A stretch of 13,556 bases of DNA. Origin: Phycisphaerales bacterium. Its GTDB lineage: Bacteria > Planctomycetota > Phycisphaerae > Phycisphaerales > UBA1924. A program made the translations under genes and the position numbers. The stretch is from positions 1 through 13,556 of the forward strand of contig JAESSR010000055.1 of the NCBI GenBank assembly GCA_016764015.1. The letters run 5' to 3'. Shown one piece after another: positions 1 through 8,136 of this stretch (within the stretch, counting starts at the first letter, position 1; the number at the start of each line of letters is the position of its first letter). A model generated the notes under the pieces. That model searched no databases and was not told the DNA's origin. It saw nothing but the letters and a program-made list of their open reading frames with translations.

Positions 1-1759
1 AACACCAGAGCAACGCGAGCAGATCACGATCGAACGCAAAGCACGCAAACTCGCGGCTCAGGATCGTGCGATCAACATCGCACGGAACAGTTCCGACGGA
101 TTCATCCCCGGCGCCAACATGATTGGTGATGAGGAGTTCGACGGGCTCTACGGCCGCGCTTCGCAGGTTTCAGGTATGTGCATGGCCGCCACCGGCAAGA
201 TGCTCGACCTGGCCAACATGCGCTTGTACATGAGCATGATCGATGTATTCGCTGCCGATATGACTGCAGCGAACGCTGTAGGAATAATGAGCACCGCATC
301 GACTGAGCCTGAGATTGATCCTGAAACACTCGAAATGATCCGCAAACAGCTCGAAGAAAACCCTGGGCTGCGTGCGATGATTCCGCCTGAGTACCTCGCG
401 ATGCTTGAAAAAGAAGACGAGCCGAAGAAGGACGACGCGGACAAGGACGAAGAAGATGAGGGTGAGACAGGAGAGGACGAGCCGAAGAAGGACGATGTCC
501 AGATGATCGACGGCGTGCCAGAATGGTTCGTCGGCCCGATGCTCGCGGAACTCGTTGCGCACGAAGTGGGTCACACCCTGGGCTTGCGTCACAACTTCAA
601 GGGCTCGAGCTCATACTCGCTCGATACCATCAACTCCGAAGAGATGAAGGATGTCAAGCCTTGGTCGTCATCGGTGATGGATTACAACGGCATCAATATC
701 CGCATGGAAGGCTCGGGCACTATTCAGGGGAACTACTCCTCTGATGGGATCGGCCCGTATGACTTCTGGGCGATCGAGTATGGTTATGGCACCGGCGATC
801 TCGAAAAGGTCTTGTCGCGTGTGTCTGAGCCTGAACTCGCGTACGGCACCGATGAAGATACCTTTGGACCAGACCCTCGTGCCCGTCGGTATGACCTGGC
901 AGAAGAGCCGTTAGATTATGCAAACTCACAGATGGAACTCGTCCGCGTGATCCGCAGCGGGTTGATTGATCGCTTTGTTGAAGACGGCGAATCGTGGGCA
1001 CTGGCCCGTCGAGGATACCTGATCTCACTGGGCACCCAGATGCAGAGTCTGTCGATGATGGGCAACTGGGTCGGATCGGCGTATGTCTACCGCGATAAGA
1101 AGGGTGACCCGGGCAGCCGAGCACCGATCGAGGTTGTGCCTGCAGAGCGCCAGCGTGCTGCGATGCAGTTCGTGATCGAGAACGCGTTCTACGACGAAGC
1201 CTACGGCATCACCCCAGAACTCTTGACCCATATCACGGTTGATAAGTGGTGGGACGATGTACGCAATGTCTTTGCTGATGCAGCCATGCCGATCCATGAT
1301 CGTGTGATGGGTATGCAAGCATCGGCGTTGACCATGCTGCTCAATCCACAGACGGTCCAGCGCGTCTATGACTACGAGCTGTTCGTGCCTGCGGATCAAG
1401 ACGCACTGACCCTTGCTGAGTTGATGGAGAGCGTCACCGAAGCGATCTGGTCAGAGGTTGGCGAAGCACCGAGCAAGAAGTACACGACCCGTAAGCCGAT
1501 GATTTCATCGCTGCGTCGCAACCTTCAACGCGAGCATCTCGATCGCTTGATCGATATGTCATTCGTGGTTCGTGGTTTCAACTCGGCCTCGAAGCCGGCG
1601 AAGACACTCGCAGCGATGCACCTGCGTTCGATCCTCAAGCATGTCGACGAGGCGCTCGAAGCTGGTGATAAGCTCGATGCCTACACCAAGGCTCACCTTG
1701 AGGAAATCTCAACACGGGTGAGCAAGGCGCTCGACGCGGGATATATTTACTCGCACTAA
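1..1759 (+). CDS. Zinc-dependent metalloprotease, met-zincin type (5' end outside window)
   Basis: This is the C-terminal part of a large metalloprotease; the frame is open to the left edge, so the true start lies upstream (about 585 codons visible). The zinc site HEVGHTLGLRH is at nt 560-592, with three His ligands and the catalytic Glu in the HExxHxxGxxH arrangement, followed by HNF. A Met-turn (SSVMDYNG) lies about 85 nt downstream, with its Met codon at 677. The downstream part, with VGSAYVYRDKKGD and a block ending in AERQRAAMQF, resembles the conserved C-terminal region of the DUF4953/DUF5117/DUF5118 metalloproteases. Proteins of this family are normally exported and degrade extracellular or periplasmic proteins, but the signal peptide would be outside the window. 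A charged acidic segment (about nt 410-500) sits just before the zinc helix and looks like an insertion. The gene ends with TAA and an intrinsic terminator, so it is transcriptionally separate from the polysaccharide locus. Family call is firm; the substrate is unknown. Confidence 0.9.
   Translation, partial: TPEQREQITIERKARKLAAQDRAINIARNSSDGFIPGANMIGDEEFDGLYGRASQVSGMCMAATGKMLDLANMRLYMSMIDVFAADMTAANAVGIMSTASTEPEIDPETLEMIRKQLEENPGLRAMIPPEYLAMLEKEDEPKKDDADKDEEDEGETGEDEPKKDDVQMIDGVPEWFVGPMLAELVAHEVGHTLGLRHNFKGSSSYSLDTINSEEMKDVKPWSSSVMDYNGINIRMEGSGTIQGNYSSDGIGPYDFWAIEYGYGTGDLEKVLSRVSEPELAYGTDEDTFGPDPRARRYDLAEEPLDYANSQMELVRVIRSGLIDRFVEDGESWALARRGYLISLGTQMQSLSMMGNWVGSAYVYRDKKGDPGSRAPIEVVPAERQRAAMQFVIENAFYDEAYGITPELLTHITVDKWWDDVRNVFADAAMPIHDRVMGMQASALTMLLNPQTVQRVYDYELFVPADQDALTLAELMESVTEAIWSEVGEAPSKKYTTRKPMISSLRRNLQREHLDRLIDMSFVVRGFNSASKPAKTLAAMHLRSILKHVDEALEAGDKLDAYTKAHLEEISTRVSKALDAGYIYSH
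416..496 (+). repeat. In-frame direct repeat encoding DEPKKDD twice
   Basis: Two 21-base units at 416-436 and 476-496, exactly 60 bases apart, differ only at the last base. Both encode DEPKKDD and flank a run of Asp, Glu and Lys codons in the metalloprotease gene. This looks like a small internal duplication that enlarged a charged surface loop before the HExxH helix. Confidence 0.7.
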
Positions 1760-1786
1760 GCGAAGCGAATAACACATCAATGCGCA

Positions 1787-1819
1787 GCGGGCAACCCTCT
1801 TGGGTTGCCCGCTTTTTTT
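1787..1819 (+). terminator. Rho-independent terminator after the metalloprotease
   Basis: A perfect 11-bp stem (GCGGGCAACCC at 1787-1797 pairing with 1802-1812) closes a 4-base loop and is followed directly by seven T residues (1813-1819). It begins 27 bases after the metalloprotease stop codon and ends before the next gene's likely start, separating the two. Confidence 0.95.
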
Positions 1820-1861
1820 ATTCGCCTGTGCATGTATTGGTGTGATTGGAACGATAATGAG

Positions 1862-2923
1862 ATGATGCCCGAGGAAGAACAAACAACACCAGAGCTAAAG
1901 CCAGAGCCAAAGCAAAGGAAGAAGCGATCCAAGATCGTCACCATCTTTGTATGGGGTATGGTTATTCTGCTCGTTCCCGCTTGCACGCTCTGGTTCTTTG
2001 GGCGCTGGATCTATGTCGCCGATGTGCTTGCTTCGCAACAGATGTTGATCGGATGGATTGCTCTGTTTGTAGCCTTTCTGATATTCATCACGCGCCGAAA
2101 GGGCGCTGGGTTTCTTTGCTTGACGCTGGCTTTGATTTCGTTTTTTCCTGTGTTGACGCATCGGGTATGGGTGCTGCCTGAAGTAAACTTTGAGCTGAAG
2201 CCTCAGGGTGTTGTTCGGATTGTTTCGAGTAATATAAACCCAAAGAATCCTGATTGGCAGGCGGATCTTGATCGGCTCCTCGACCTTGATGCAGACATTG
2301 TTGTGCTTATCGAGGTTTCCGCGGAGCTCAATCGCTCAATACGCAAACGCGGGTTGCTTGATTCGTCGCCCTATTCCAGGTGGGCGCATCGCGCGTGGGT
2401 AGAGTACGAAACCTCGCCTTGTTTTATTTTAAGCCGACTTCCGATGAGGATTATCGATACATCAGAGAATGAAGACTTTGCTCAGGATCTTCTGTACACC
2501 CAGATTGAGACTGCGCGTGGCACACTGATCGTCGGGCTTGCCCACCCGCTCTCGCCGAGGACTCAGTCAAGGTGGATTGAAGGCAACATGGCGATCACTG
2601 CTCAGACTCAGGCAATCGGCAAAATCAGAAAAACAAGCGATGCTCCAGTGTTGCTGTGTGCTGATCTCAATGCCGGCCCGGCTCAATGGCGTGCTCGCCA
2701 ACTGCGAACGGCTGGTTTATCCATGAGCAAACCCGTGCTTCGCATTGGCGGGAGTTTCCCAACAAACTCGTCGGTGCCTTCGGCTCTGCGAGTCCAGCTC
2801 GACGATATCTGGTTGGCTGGTAAAATCTCTCCGATCGCGTGGAGCATGATTGATGTTGCCGGCAGTGACCACATGGCGGTTGTAGCAGACTTTGTCCTTG
2901 AAGATGAAGTCCTTGGAGATTAA
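1862..2923 (+). CDS. Membrane-anchored endonuclease/exonuclease/phosphatase (EEP) family protein
   Basis: A 353-residue protein from the ATG at 1862; ATG at 1865 or 1832 are alternatives, and none has a strong ribosome site. The N-terminus is a charged tail ending in KQRKKRSK. About three hydrophobic segments follow (roughly residues 28-50, 60-78 and 82-105), then an EEP (DNase I-like) domain. Visible EEP motifs are SSNIN at the first strand, the metal-binding Glu of VLIEVS (Glu151), AHPLSP, DLNAGP (Asp268, Asn270), LDDIW (Asp314/315) and the final SDHMAVV (Asp336, His337), so the catalytic set looks intact. EEP enzymes cleave phosphodiester or phosphomonoester bonds in nucleic acids, phospholipids or nucleotides; the substrate here cannot be told. 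The positive-inside rule suggests the catalytic domain faces outward, as in similar three-helix EEP proteins. It is convergent with the flippase gene (14 bases apart) and probably not part of the polysaccharide pathway. Confidence 0.85.
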   Translation: MMPEEEQTTPELKPEPKQRKKRSKIVTIFVWGMVILLVPACTLWFFGRWIYVADVLASQQMLIGWIALFVAFLIFITRRKGAGFLCLTLALISFFPVLTHRVWVLPEVNFELKPQGVVRIVSSNINPKNPDWQADLDRLLDLDADIVVLIEVSAELNRSIRKRGLLDSSPYSRWAHRAWVEYETSPCFILSRLPMRIIDTSENEDFAQDLLYTQIETARGTLIVGLAHPLSPRTQSRWIEGNMAITAQTQAIGKIRKTSDAPVLLCADLNAGPAQWRARQLRTAGLSMSKPVLRIGGSFPTNSSVPSALRVQLDDIWLAGKISPIAWSMIDVAGSDHMAVVADFVLEDEVLGD

Positions 2924-2937
2924 AAAGGGAACCAATA

Positions 2938-4572
2938 TCAGGATGAGGATCTCTTGGTGAATCGATTGAGCACCAGAGTGCTGATTCGTCTGCGCTCGGC
3001 TGATTCGAGAACAAAGCTGTAGCTGGCGATCGCGTATACAAATCCGAAGATCATGATTGAGCTCAGTATCCACACCCACTCTATCGCATGCCCTCGCTCT
3101 TGCGTCAAGGCGCCTTGATACCCCAAATCCTCGATCCCGCCTCCTAGGAACAGAACGAGCAACGAGCAACCAATTGCAATCATCGTCGCCAACATCGGCT
3201 TGCCCAACGCAAAGATCAATGATGAACCCTTGATGTGCAAACATTTACCAACGATCAACGGGAGTATTCCCATATGGACTACCACCAACACAAATGCGTA
3301 CATCATCGGAGGCATATACACAACATATGAACCAGGAACAACAAGCATGAGCACAACAGAAACAACCGGCGCAAAGATGCCCCCCGCAAGGATCCACGGC
3401 GCGTAGGCTTTGACATACCCGGCACCATAAAGAATGATGATCCATGTGTCAGAAATCGCACGCGCCAAAAGCGCGATTGCTAAAATTCGTGACATATATA
3501 CCGCAACAGGCATCACGGTGTTGTATTCTTTCAATGAGCTGCCAACCCAAGCATCAAAGATCGGCCATGAAAACACAAAGACACCCATCGCTGCGGGGAA
3601 TGCGATCATTGCGGTCATCTTTGTCTGAATCGCAACAAGCCTTTGGAGCTGTCGTCTTGAGTCTTCAGTGTCCTCTCCCGAGTTCATGCGGGCACTGACC
3701 GCATCGGACCCGAACTGCACCCCGGTTGTACACATCCTAATATACGAGACAAAGCGGAACCCGATCCCCCATGCCGCGTTGACGAGTGTGCCAAAGAACA
3801 AGTTGAGCAGCAATGGGGGGATCTGCTCATGGAGATTCATCGCAATCTGCACAACGGTGTTCCACGAGAAGGTCGAGAACACCTGAGAGCGTGCATGCTT
3901 ATCACTTCCCTTCACGGTGAACATCAATCGATGGTCTTTTTTGATCATCACCCATGCTGCGATGACCATACCAAGCGATGCTAAAAACGCCCACACGACC
4001 CCATGAATAGCGAGTCCAAACGCCGGATCATCAATCGCGATGATGTATCCAAGAAGAATGACGGAAATGATGTTGCCCGAGCGGACTCCGATATACCAGA
4101 TGTTGTACCCAACAAATCGTTCTTTGACGAGGTACATATTGAGTATGGGAGCGAGGATGATGGTCACCGCTGTGTATGCACCCTGTCCAACTACGAACCA
4201 GCGTGCCGCCCAGATAAACTCTTCTGATATTTGAAACACCGGAATCAGCGCAAAGACAATGCCAAAGCTAATCACCGAAAGGACGGCTGCAATCACTGCG
4301 ATCACACAAATGGTCGCGTAGTTCTGGCGAAACGCGTTTTCATCGCCGTGATAGGCTTGTCCGAGCTCACGCACCAACGACATCTGAATGATCTGGCGAA
4401 AGATCCCCGCGAGCCCGATGTTGGCGCCCAAGAGCGAGATAATCCCAAAGGCATCGTCGCCGAGCCAACGGATGGTCAGCGGGACAACAAGAATCCCAAG
4501 CCCGAGCGTGATCAGCAAGCGGGTATAGTTTGATAAAATTCGGATAACCCCTTTACGGGCTTCGATTGTCAT
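2938..4572 (-). CDS. Polysaccharide flippase / oligosaccharide translocase (Wzx-like, MOP superfamily)
   Basis: A 544-residue integral membrane protein with about 12-14 hydrophobic helices across its whole length. The N-terminus (GVIRILSNYTRLLITLGLGI followed by PLTIRWLGDDAFGI) is typical of Wzx-type transporters, where the first helices line a central cavity. The family moves undecaprenyl-diphosphate-linked repeat units from the cytoplasmic to the periplasmic face of the inner membrane. The ATG at 4572 is preferred because a GGAG lies 8 bases upstream; a TTG at 4608 would add 12 residues without such a site. The basic C-terminal tail ends in RFTKRSSS. It is transcribed away from the Wzy-like gene across a 118-bp spacer. 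The flippase/polymerase pair next to glycosyltransferases supports the assignment; the repeat unit it carries is unknown. Confidence 0.88.
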   Translation of the reverse strand: MTIEARKGVIRILSNYTRLLITLGLGILVVPLTIRWLGDDAFGIISLLGANIGLAGIFRQIIQMSLVRELGQAYHGDENAFRQNYATICVIAVIAAVLSVISFGIVFALIPVFQISEEFIWAARWFVVGQGAYTAVTIILAPILNMYLVKERFVGYNIWYIGVRSGNIISVILLGYIIAIDDPAFGLAIHGVVWAFLASLGMVIAAWVMIKKDHRLMFTVKGSDKHARSQVFSTFSWNTVVQIAMNLHEQIPPLLLNLFFGTLVNAAWGIGFRFVSYIRMCTTGVQFGSDAVSARMNSGEDTEDSRRQLQRLVAIQTKMTAMIAFPAAMGVFVFSWPIFDAWVGSSLKEYNTVMPVAVYMSRILAIALLARAISDTWIIILYGAGYVKAYAPWILAGGIFAPVVSVVLMLVVPGSYVVYMPPMMYAFVLVVVHMGILPLIVGKCLHIKGSSLIFALGKPMLATMIAIGCSLLVLFLGGGIEDLGYQGALTQERGHAIEWVWILSSIMIFGFVYAIASYSFVLESAERRRISTLVLNRFTKRSSS

Positions 4573-4690
4573 TGGGTATACTCCGCGATCGTACAATTCG
4601 GGCTTCAATGACCATTTCGGTCGAACTCTGTGCCCACTTCAACCGATAATAAGCCTGTAAGCGAACCATTGTAGATAAGGGTAAGATTTG
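4573..4690. promoter_or_regulatory. Divergent intergenic region between flippase and Wzy-like genes
   Basis: This 118-bp spacer must drive both genes. For the flippase, a sigma70-like candidate on the minus strand reads TGGACA (4697-4692), an 18-base spacer, then TACAAT (4673-4668), each 5/6 to consensus. It overlaps the first codons of the opposite gene. For the plus strand there is a GATAAT at 4645-4650 but no good -35 box at the right distance. AAGGG at 4677-4681 is the likely ribosome site of the Wzy-like gene. The minus-strand promoter is a pattern match only. Confidence 0.35.
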
Positions 4691-6034
4691 ATGTCCACAC
4701 CAATTCCAGTTCTTGGAGCCATGATCCTTGTAGGCTTGGTTGTTGGCGTGGTGTACCTGGTCGGGCTCACCAAAAAATGGGGTATTCTTGTTCCTTTTTC
4801 GGGTATGCTGCTCTTTGGTTCGATGGCCTTGCCTGTCACTTGGAATGATCGATTAAACCCCACGATCTGGCTCCCAATCCAACAAGCCCGCTCGCAGCTC
4901 TTTCTCGTATGCGGGATCATGGGTTTCTTTGTGTTTATCTTTCAAACAAATCGGCTCCGCGGCAAACCTGTATCTCTGTCGTTATTAGCCCTCATGCTTG
5001 TTGGTTTATACGCCGCACTCCTCCGGTTTGTTCACGGCGGACCAGTAGATGGGATCATGTCATCAATCTTTGCGGTAGTGACGCTTGTTCCGCTGGTGTT
5101 TACGAGTTCGCTCGCGATGGATTGTGTCGACGATTTCAAATCTATTCTTCATTCGATTCTCCTTGTCAATATTATCTGGATCGGGATGGTCTTTGCTCAG
5201 ATCCTTGTCAACCCAAGGTTTGTCACGACCGGGAACGAGTTAAGGTTTGTCGGGTTGCTCTCCAATCCTCAGCATGCCGCGATGCTGATGGCCTTCTTTG
5301 TCACGACAGCGCTCTGGCTCTTGCTCAATGGGCCTCGCAAGTTCAAGCTCATTTATATTGGAGTCCTTGGAATCAATGTGTTATTTCTTCTTTGGACAGG
5401 ATCAAGAACAGGGCTCGGCATGACGCTCATCGGCGTAAGTTCTGTCCTCTACACCCGTGCCGGAAGAGCAATTCTTCTCTTACCATTTGCCGGGATACTA
5501 ACTTATGTGGCATTCAAGCTGACGATTGGTCTTGTGGGAGAGAACTTCGGGTTTAGTCGATTAACAAGCACCACCAACACCCGTGATGTTGTGTGGAAGA
5601 ATCTGCTGCGTATCGGCATGGAAAACCCTGCGATCGGCGTGGGTGTTGTCGACTCAGAGAATAGTGAAAATAGTTGGCTCTATGGTTTCGCATCGTACGG
5701 GATCGGAATGCTTGCTCTCATGTTCCTGTTCACCTTTGCCGCAATGATTGAGGTTCTCAAGAATATCAAACTCCGTTTCTCGCTCCCCGCAGAGCATCGC
5801 CCATACCTTGACTTTGTCACCGGCGCAATCACGATGTACTTTGCGGGCGCGGTCTTCGAGGGATACATCATCTCTCGCGTATCAGCATCGCTTTGCTTTA
5901 TCGCGGCATTCGCAGGGATGGGCGCTATTCTTCGTAAAAATCTCAGCACAACACAACACGAGCAGTACGACTATTTCGAAGAAGACTATTCAGACTACGC
6001 CGATTCAGAGTTTGCTGACGAACAACAAGAATAA
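4691..6034 (+). CDS. O-antigen ligase / Wzy-type polymerase family membrane protein
   Basis: A 447-residue polytopic membrane protein with about 10-12 hydrophobic helices. Family signs are the segment LLSNPQHAA, a TGSRTGLG motif after a helix (typical of the Wzy_C / O-antigen ligase family) and a large non-membrane loop with NTRDVVWKN and NPAIGVGV, ending in ENSWL before the last helices. These enzymes polymerise or transfer undecaprenyl-linked glycans at the periplasmic face. Polymerase and ligase cannot be separated from sequence alone; the divergent flippase and nearby glycosyltransferases favour a Wzy polymerase. The ATG at 4691 is chosen over TTG 4688, with AAGGG 9 bases upstream. The last roughly 28 residues form an unusual acidic tail with four Tyr (QYDYFEEDYSDYAD). 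The gene is convergent with the glycosyltransferase operon (46 bases apart). Confidence 0.82.
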   Translation: MSTPIPVLGAMILVGLVVGVVYLVGLTKKWGILVPFSGMLLFGSMALPVTWNDRLNPTIWLPIQQARSQLFLVCGIMGFFVFIFQTNRLRGKPVSLSLLALMLVGLYAALLRFVHGGPVDGIMSSIFAVVTLVPLVFTSSLAMDCVDDFKSILHSILLVNIIWIGMVFAQILVNPRFVTTGNELRFVGLLSNPQHAAMLMAFFVTTALWLLLNGPRKFKLIYIGVLGINVLFLLWTGSRTGLGMTLIGVSSVLYTRAGRAILLLPFAGILTYVAFKLTIGLVGENFGFSRLTSTTNTRDVVWKNLLRIGMENPAIGVGVVDSENSENSWLYGFASYGIGMLALMFLFTFAAMIEVLKNIKLRFSLPAEHRPYLDFVTGAITMYFAGAVFEGYIISRVSASLCFIAAFAGMGAILRKNLSTTQHEQYDYFEEDYSDYADSEFADEQQE

Positions 6035-6079
6035 GTCCGCTTGATTTTCGATGCCCGCCCCAAAAAATAACTCGCCTAA

Positions 6080-6096
6080 ATCATGCGAGGCATGAT
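6080..6096 (-). terminator. Possible weak terminator or stem-loop at the end of the minus-strand operon
   Basis: A perfect 7-bp inverted repeat (ATCATGC at 6080-6086, GCATGAT at 6090-6096) with a 3-base loop overlaps the stop codon of the GT4 gene. Read on the minus strand, a run of six T (complement of 6062-6067) follows about 12 bases after the stem. That is further than in a standard intrinsic terminator, so termination is only a possibility. Confidence 0.3.
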
Positions 6097-7229
6097 GCGT
6101 ACATGCTCTGGTATTGATCGCGCACTTTGGCGACTGTCATTTCTACAAATATCCGCTCGCGAGCACCTTGGGCTCGTGATCGGAACCCGTCGCGATCATT
6201 GAGTATCTTCTCAAGACCGATTGCAAAGGCCTCTGGCGTGTTCTCGACGATCACTCCGCCTCCGGATTGTTCGATCTCGGCCCATGTGTCCGTTCCCTTG
6301 GTGGTCAGCACGGTGGTCCCCGCAGCGAGGGCTTCAAAGAACACAAACCCAAAGTTCTCCTGACTCGTAGGCAATGCGAACACATCACATTCGCCAAAGA
6401 GCGCGATCTTTGCTTGTCCAGAAGCAAACCCGAGGAAGTATGTATGCCCATCAACGCCGGTGGATTTGGCGAGTGCTTTCATCTCACTCACATACGGCTC
6501 GTCACCCGTTCCTGCGATCACCAACTGGTGCTTGATGCCACGCTTTGCGAGCAAGGCCGACGCTTGGATCAACCGATCGACACCTTTTTTATAGTGTATC
6601 CTGCTGAGAAAAAGCACCTTGGGCAGATCAGGATCAAGCTGATCGAACGCTTCGTACGCCAATGCAGGCTCTGGCATCTCTTTATACTCTTCAAGATCAA
6701 ACGGCAAAGGCACCACACACCCCTTCGATGGCGTAAACCATGCACTCGCCTGATCGAGCTCTGCTTGAGCCGTGCAATGAATCACCGACGCATCACGCAG
6801 CAGGTTCCGTCCCATTGATTTCATGTAGATTATTTTCTTGAGCTTTCGTTGGGACATACACCAGTCATCGAGCATCCCATGGACACTGAGCACATAAGGC
6901 TTGGCGATCGCTTTGCAGATAGACGCGACAGCCGGGTTCACCGGGCTCCACATCGAATGGAGATGGACAACATCGTATTGATCGATGATTGTGCGGAGTT
7001 GTTGTCTTTGTTGTTTACTCAGCGTTTTATCGTGTCCACTCCCTGTCAAATTGTGCACGCGCGTGGTCGTTGTATCAGGATCGAGCCACTCCGATGGTGT
7101 TCCAGAGGGATCAAATGTAGCGAGTCCAACCTCGTCATTGTGTTGACTCATCGTGCACAGATCGAGAACAGCCTTCACCACGCCGCCCTCTTCTAGCCTC
7201 ATTGTTTGTTTAAAATGAAGGATTTTCAT
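6081..7229 (-). CDS. Glycosyltransferase family 4 (GT-B fold)
   Basis: A 382-residue retaining-type glycosyltransferase. The N-terminal acceptor domain begins MKILHFKQT and contains the glycine turn EEGGVVKAVLDLC, followed by HLHSMWSP and VLSVHGMLDDW, as in GT4 enzymes. The C-terminal nucleotide-sugar domain shows LFLSRIHYKKGVDRLIQA, LVIAGTG and the EX7E motif ENFGFVFFE (Glu291 and Glu299), then EALAAGT. It should transfer a sugar from an NDP- or GDP-sugar to the lipid-linked repeat unit in the cytoplasm. The ATG at 7229 matches the usual GT4 start and lies 4 bases after the stop of the upstream GT2 gene, with GAGAG about 11 bases upstream. An in-frame ATG at 7259, inside the GT2 gene, is an alternative. 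It is the last gene of the five-gene minus-strand operon. Sugar specificity cannot be read. Confidence 0.9.
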   Translation of the reverse strand: MKILHFKQTMRLEEGGVVKAVLDLCTMSQHNDEVGLATFDPSGTPSEWLDPDTTTTRVHNLTGSGHDKTLSKQQRQQLRTIIDQYDVVHLHSMWSPVNPAVASICKAIAKPYVLSVHGMLDDWCMSQRKLKKIIYMKSMGRNLLRDASVIHCTAQAELDQASAWFTPSKGCVVPLPFDLEEYKEMPEPALAYEAFDQLDPDLPKVLFLSRIHYKKGVDRLIQASALLAKRGIKHQLVIAGTGDEPYVSEMKALAKSTGVDGHTYFLGFASGQAKIALFGECDVFALPTSQENFGFVFFEALAAGTTVLTTKGTDTWAEIEQSGGGVIVENTPEAFAIGLEKILNDRDGFRSRAQGARERIFVEMTVAKVRDQYQSMYASCLA

Positions 7230-7233
7230 TGAT

Positions 7234-8136
7234 TCATGTACTCTCTGCTTTGTCTGCATGATGATGCTCAACTTGTTCACCTCTATCTGCAGCCTCAAGA
7301 TCAGGTCGGTTCAATGCGCGCACTTTGAGCACGATCATATATTCATACATCGCCTGGAGCCTGCAATATGTCCACCCGGCTCGCCCATCGAGAAACCCTC
7401 TGCCGATCACATACATATAGAAAAACTTAAGCATCGGGCGCATCGGCATGCGGAACGAGATATTCTTGAGCTCGAGTCTGCGGGTATTGCGATCTGAAGA
7501 GAACAAGTTCCCTATCCGAACCGGGTTCTCCCGCAATGCCCGGACAGTCTCGTTGGCTTCATAGGTTGAGTACCGGTTATGGCGCTCGATCCATTCTCGA
7601 AGCCCCTTCGAAAAGTTGTAGTGGATAAAATGTTCTTTGAGGTATCCGATCTCGCCATCGACCGTAGGCACCGGGTTGGCATCACGAGCAAACCGTATGT
7701 GTGGAGGCTGAAAAAATCGCATGATATTGCCCGGAGGCATCGCATGCTTGAGCCAACGCCCGCGAAAAATATTCTTGCGTCCACAGTAGTACGCGACCGG
7801 ATCATCGTTCTCTTTGGATTGCTTGCCGGAGTCCCATTGGGCAACAACCGCTTCGATTTCGTCTCTGAGCTCTGGCGTCATCCGTTCATCGGCATCGAGA
7901 TAGAACACCCACTGGTATTTGAACTCGATGTTCTCCATCGCCCAGTTCTGATGATTCCCACGCCCATCGTACGCACGCTCAAACCATCGTGCGCCCGCCG
8001 CCTCGCTGATCTCGCGTGTGCGATCAATCGAGAGTGAGTCGAGCACCACCACATCATCACACCATGAGACAGATTCGAGGAGCCCGGGCAGGTTGTCCTC
8101 TTCATTGAGTGTTTGGATAAAGATTGACACACTCAT
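7234..8136 (-). CDS. Glycosyltransferase family 2 (GT-A fold, WaaE/KdtX-like)
   Basis: A 300-residue inverting glycosyltransferase. The N-terminus SVSIFIQTLNEEDNLPGLL is the classic GT2 nucleotide-binding start. DVVVLDSLSIDRT gives the next conserved block, and YLDADERM carries the DxD-type metal site (Asp81, Asp83). The middle has RNIFRGRWLKH-like and FARDANP segments seen in GT2 proteins that act on lipid-linked or LPS-core acceptors. The last third has amphipathic, membrane-adjacent stretches (FRMPMRPMLKFFYMYVIGRG). It starts with an ATG that overlaps the stop of the acetyltransferase gene upstream (ATGA, 8136-8133), so translation is coupled. The C-terminal end is charged and His-rich (EQVEHHHADK) and looks dispensable. 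Donor and acceptor sugars are unknown. Confidence 0.9.
   Translation of the reverse strand: MSVSIFIQTLNEEDNLPGLLESVSWCDDVVVLDSLSIDRTREISEAAGARWFERAYDGRGNHQNWAMENIEFKYQWVFYLDADERMTPELRDEIEAVVAQWDSGKQSKENDDPVAYYCGRKNIFRGRWLKHAMPPGNIMRFFQPPHIRFARDANPVPTVDGEIGYLKEHFIHYNFSKGLREWIERHNRYSTYEANETVRALRENPVRIGNLFSSDRNTRRLELKNISFRMPMRPMLKFFYMYVIGRGFLDGRAGWTYCRLQAMYEYMIVLKVRALNRPDLEAADRGEQVEHHHADKAEST

Noticed and set aside
1..118. Metalloprotease as a truncated pseudogene
   Set aside because: The reading frame stays open to the first base and encodes plausible sequence, so the missing N-terminus is due to the window edge.
170..592. Minus-strand 140-codon open frame opposite the metalloprotease
   Set aside because: Its sequence is the complement of the acidic insert (long Leu/Val/Phe runs from GAC/GAA/AAG codons), with no motif or ribosome site.
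1805..1861. TTG start at 1805 for the EEP protein
   Set aside because: It lies inside the stem of the metalloprotease terminator and has no ribosome site; ATG at 1862/1865 gives a normal charged N-terminal tail.
4909..5556. 215-codon plus-strand open frame inside the Wzy-like gene
   Set aside because: It is an out-of-frame shadow, Cys- and Arg-rich with no domain-like pattern, while the overlapping frame is clearly a membrane protein.
3027..6911. GCGATCGC octamers as a HIP1-like repeat
   Set aside because: I noticed only a couple of copies (near 3027 and 6903), which is not a repeat family.
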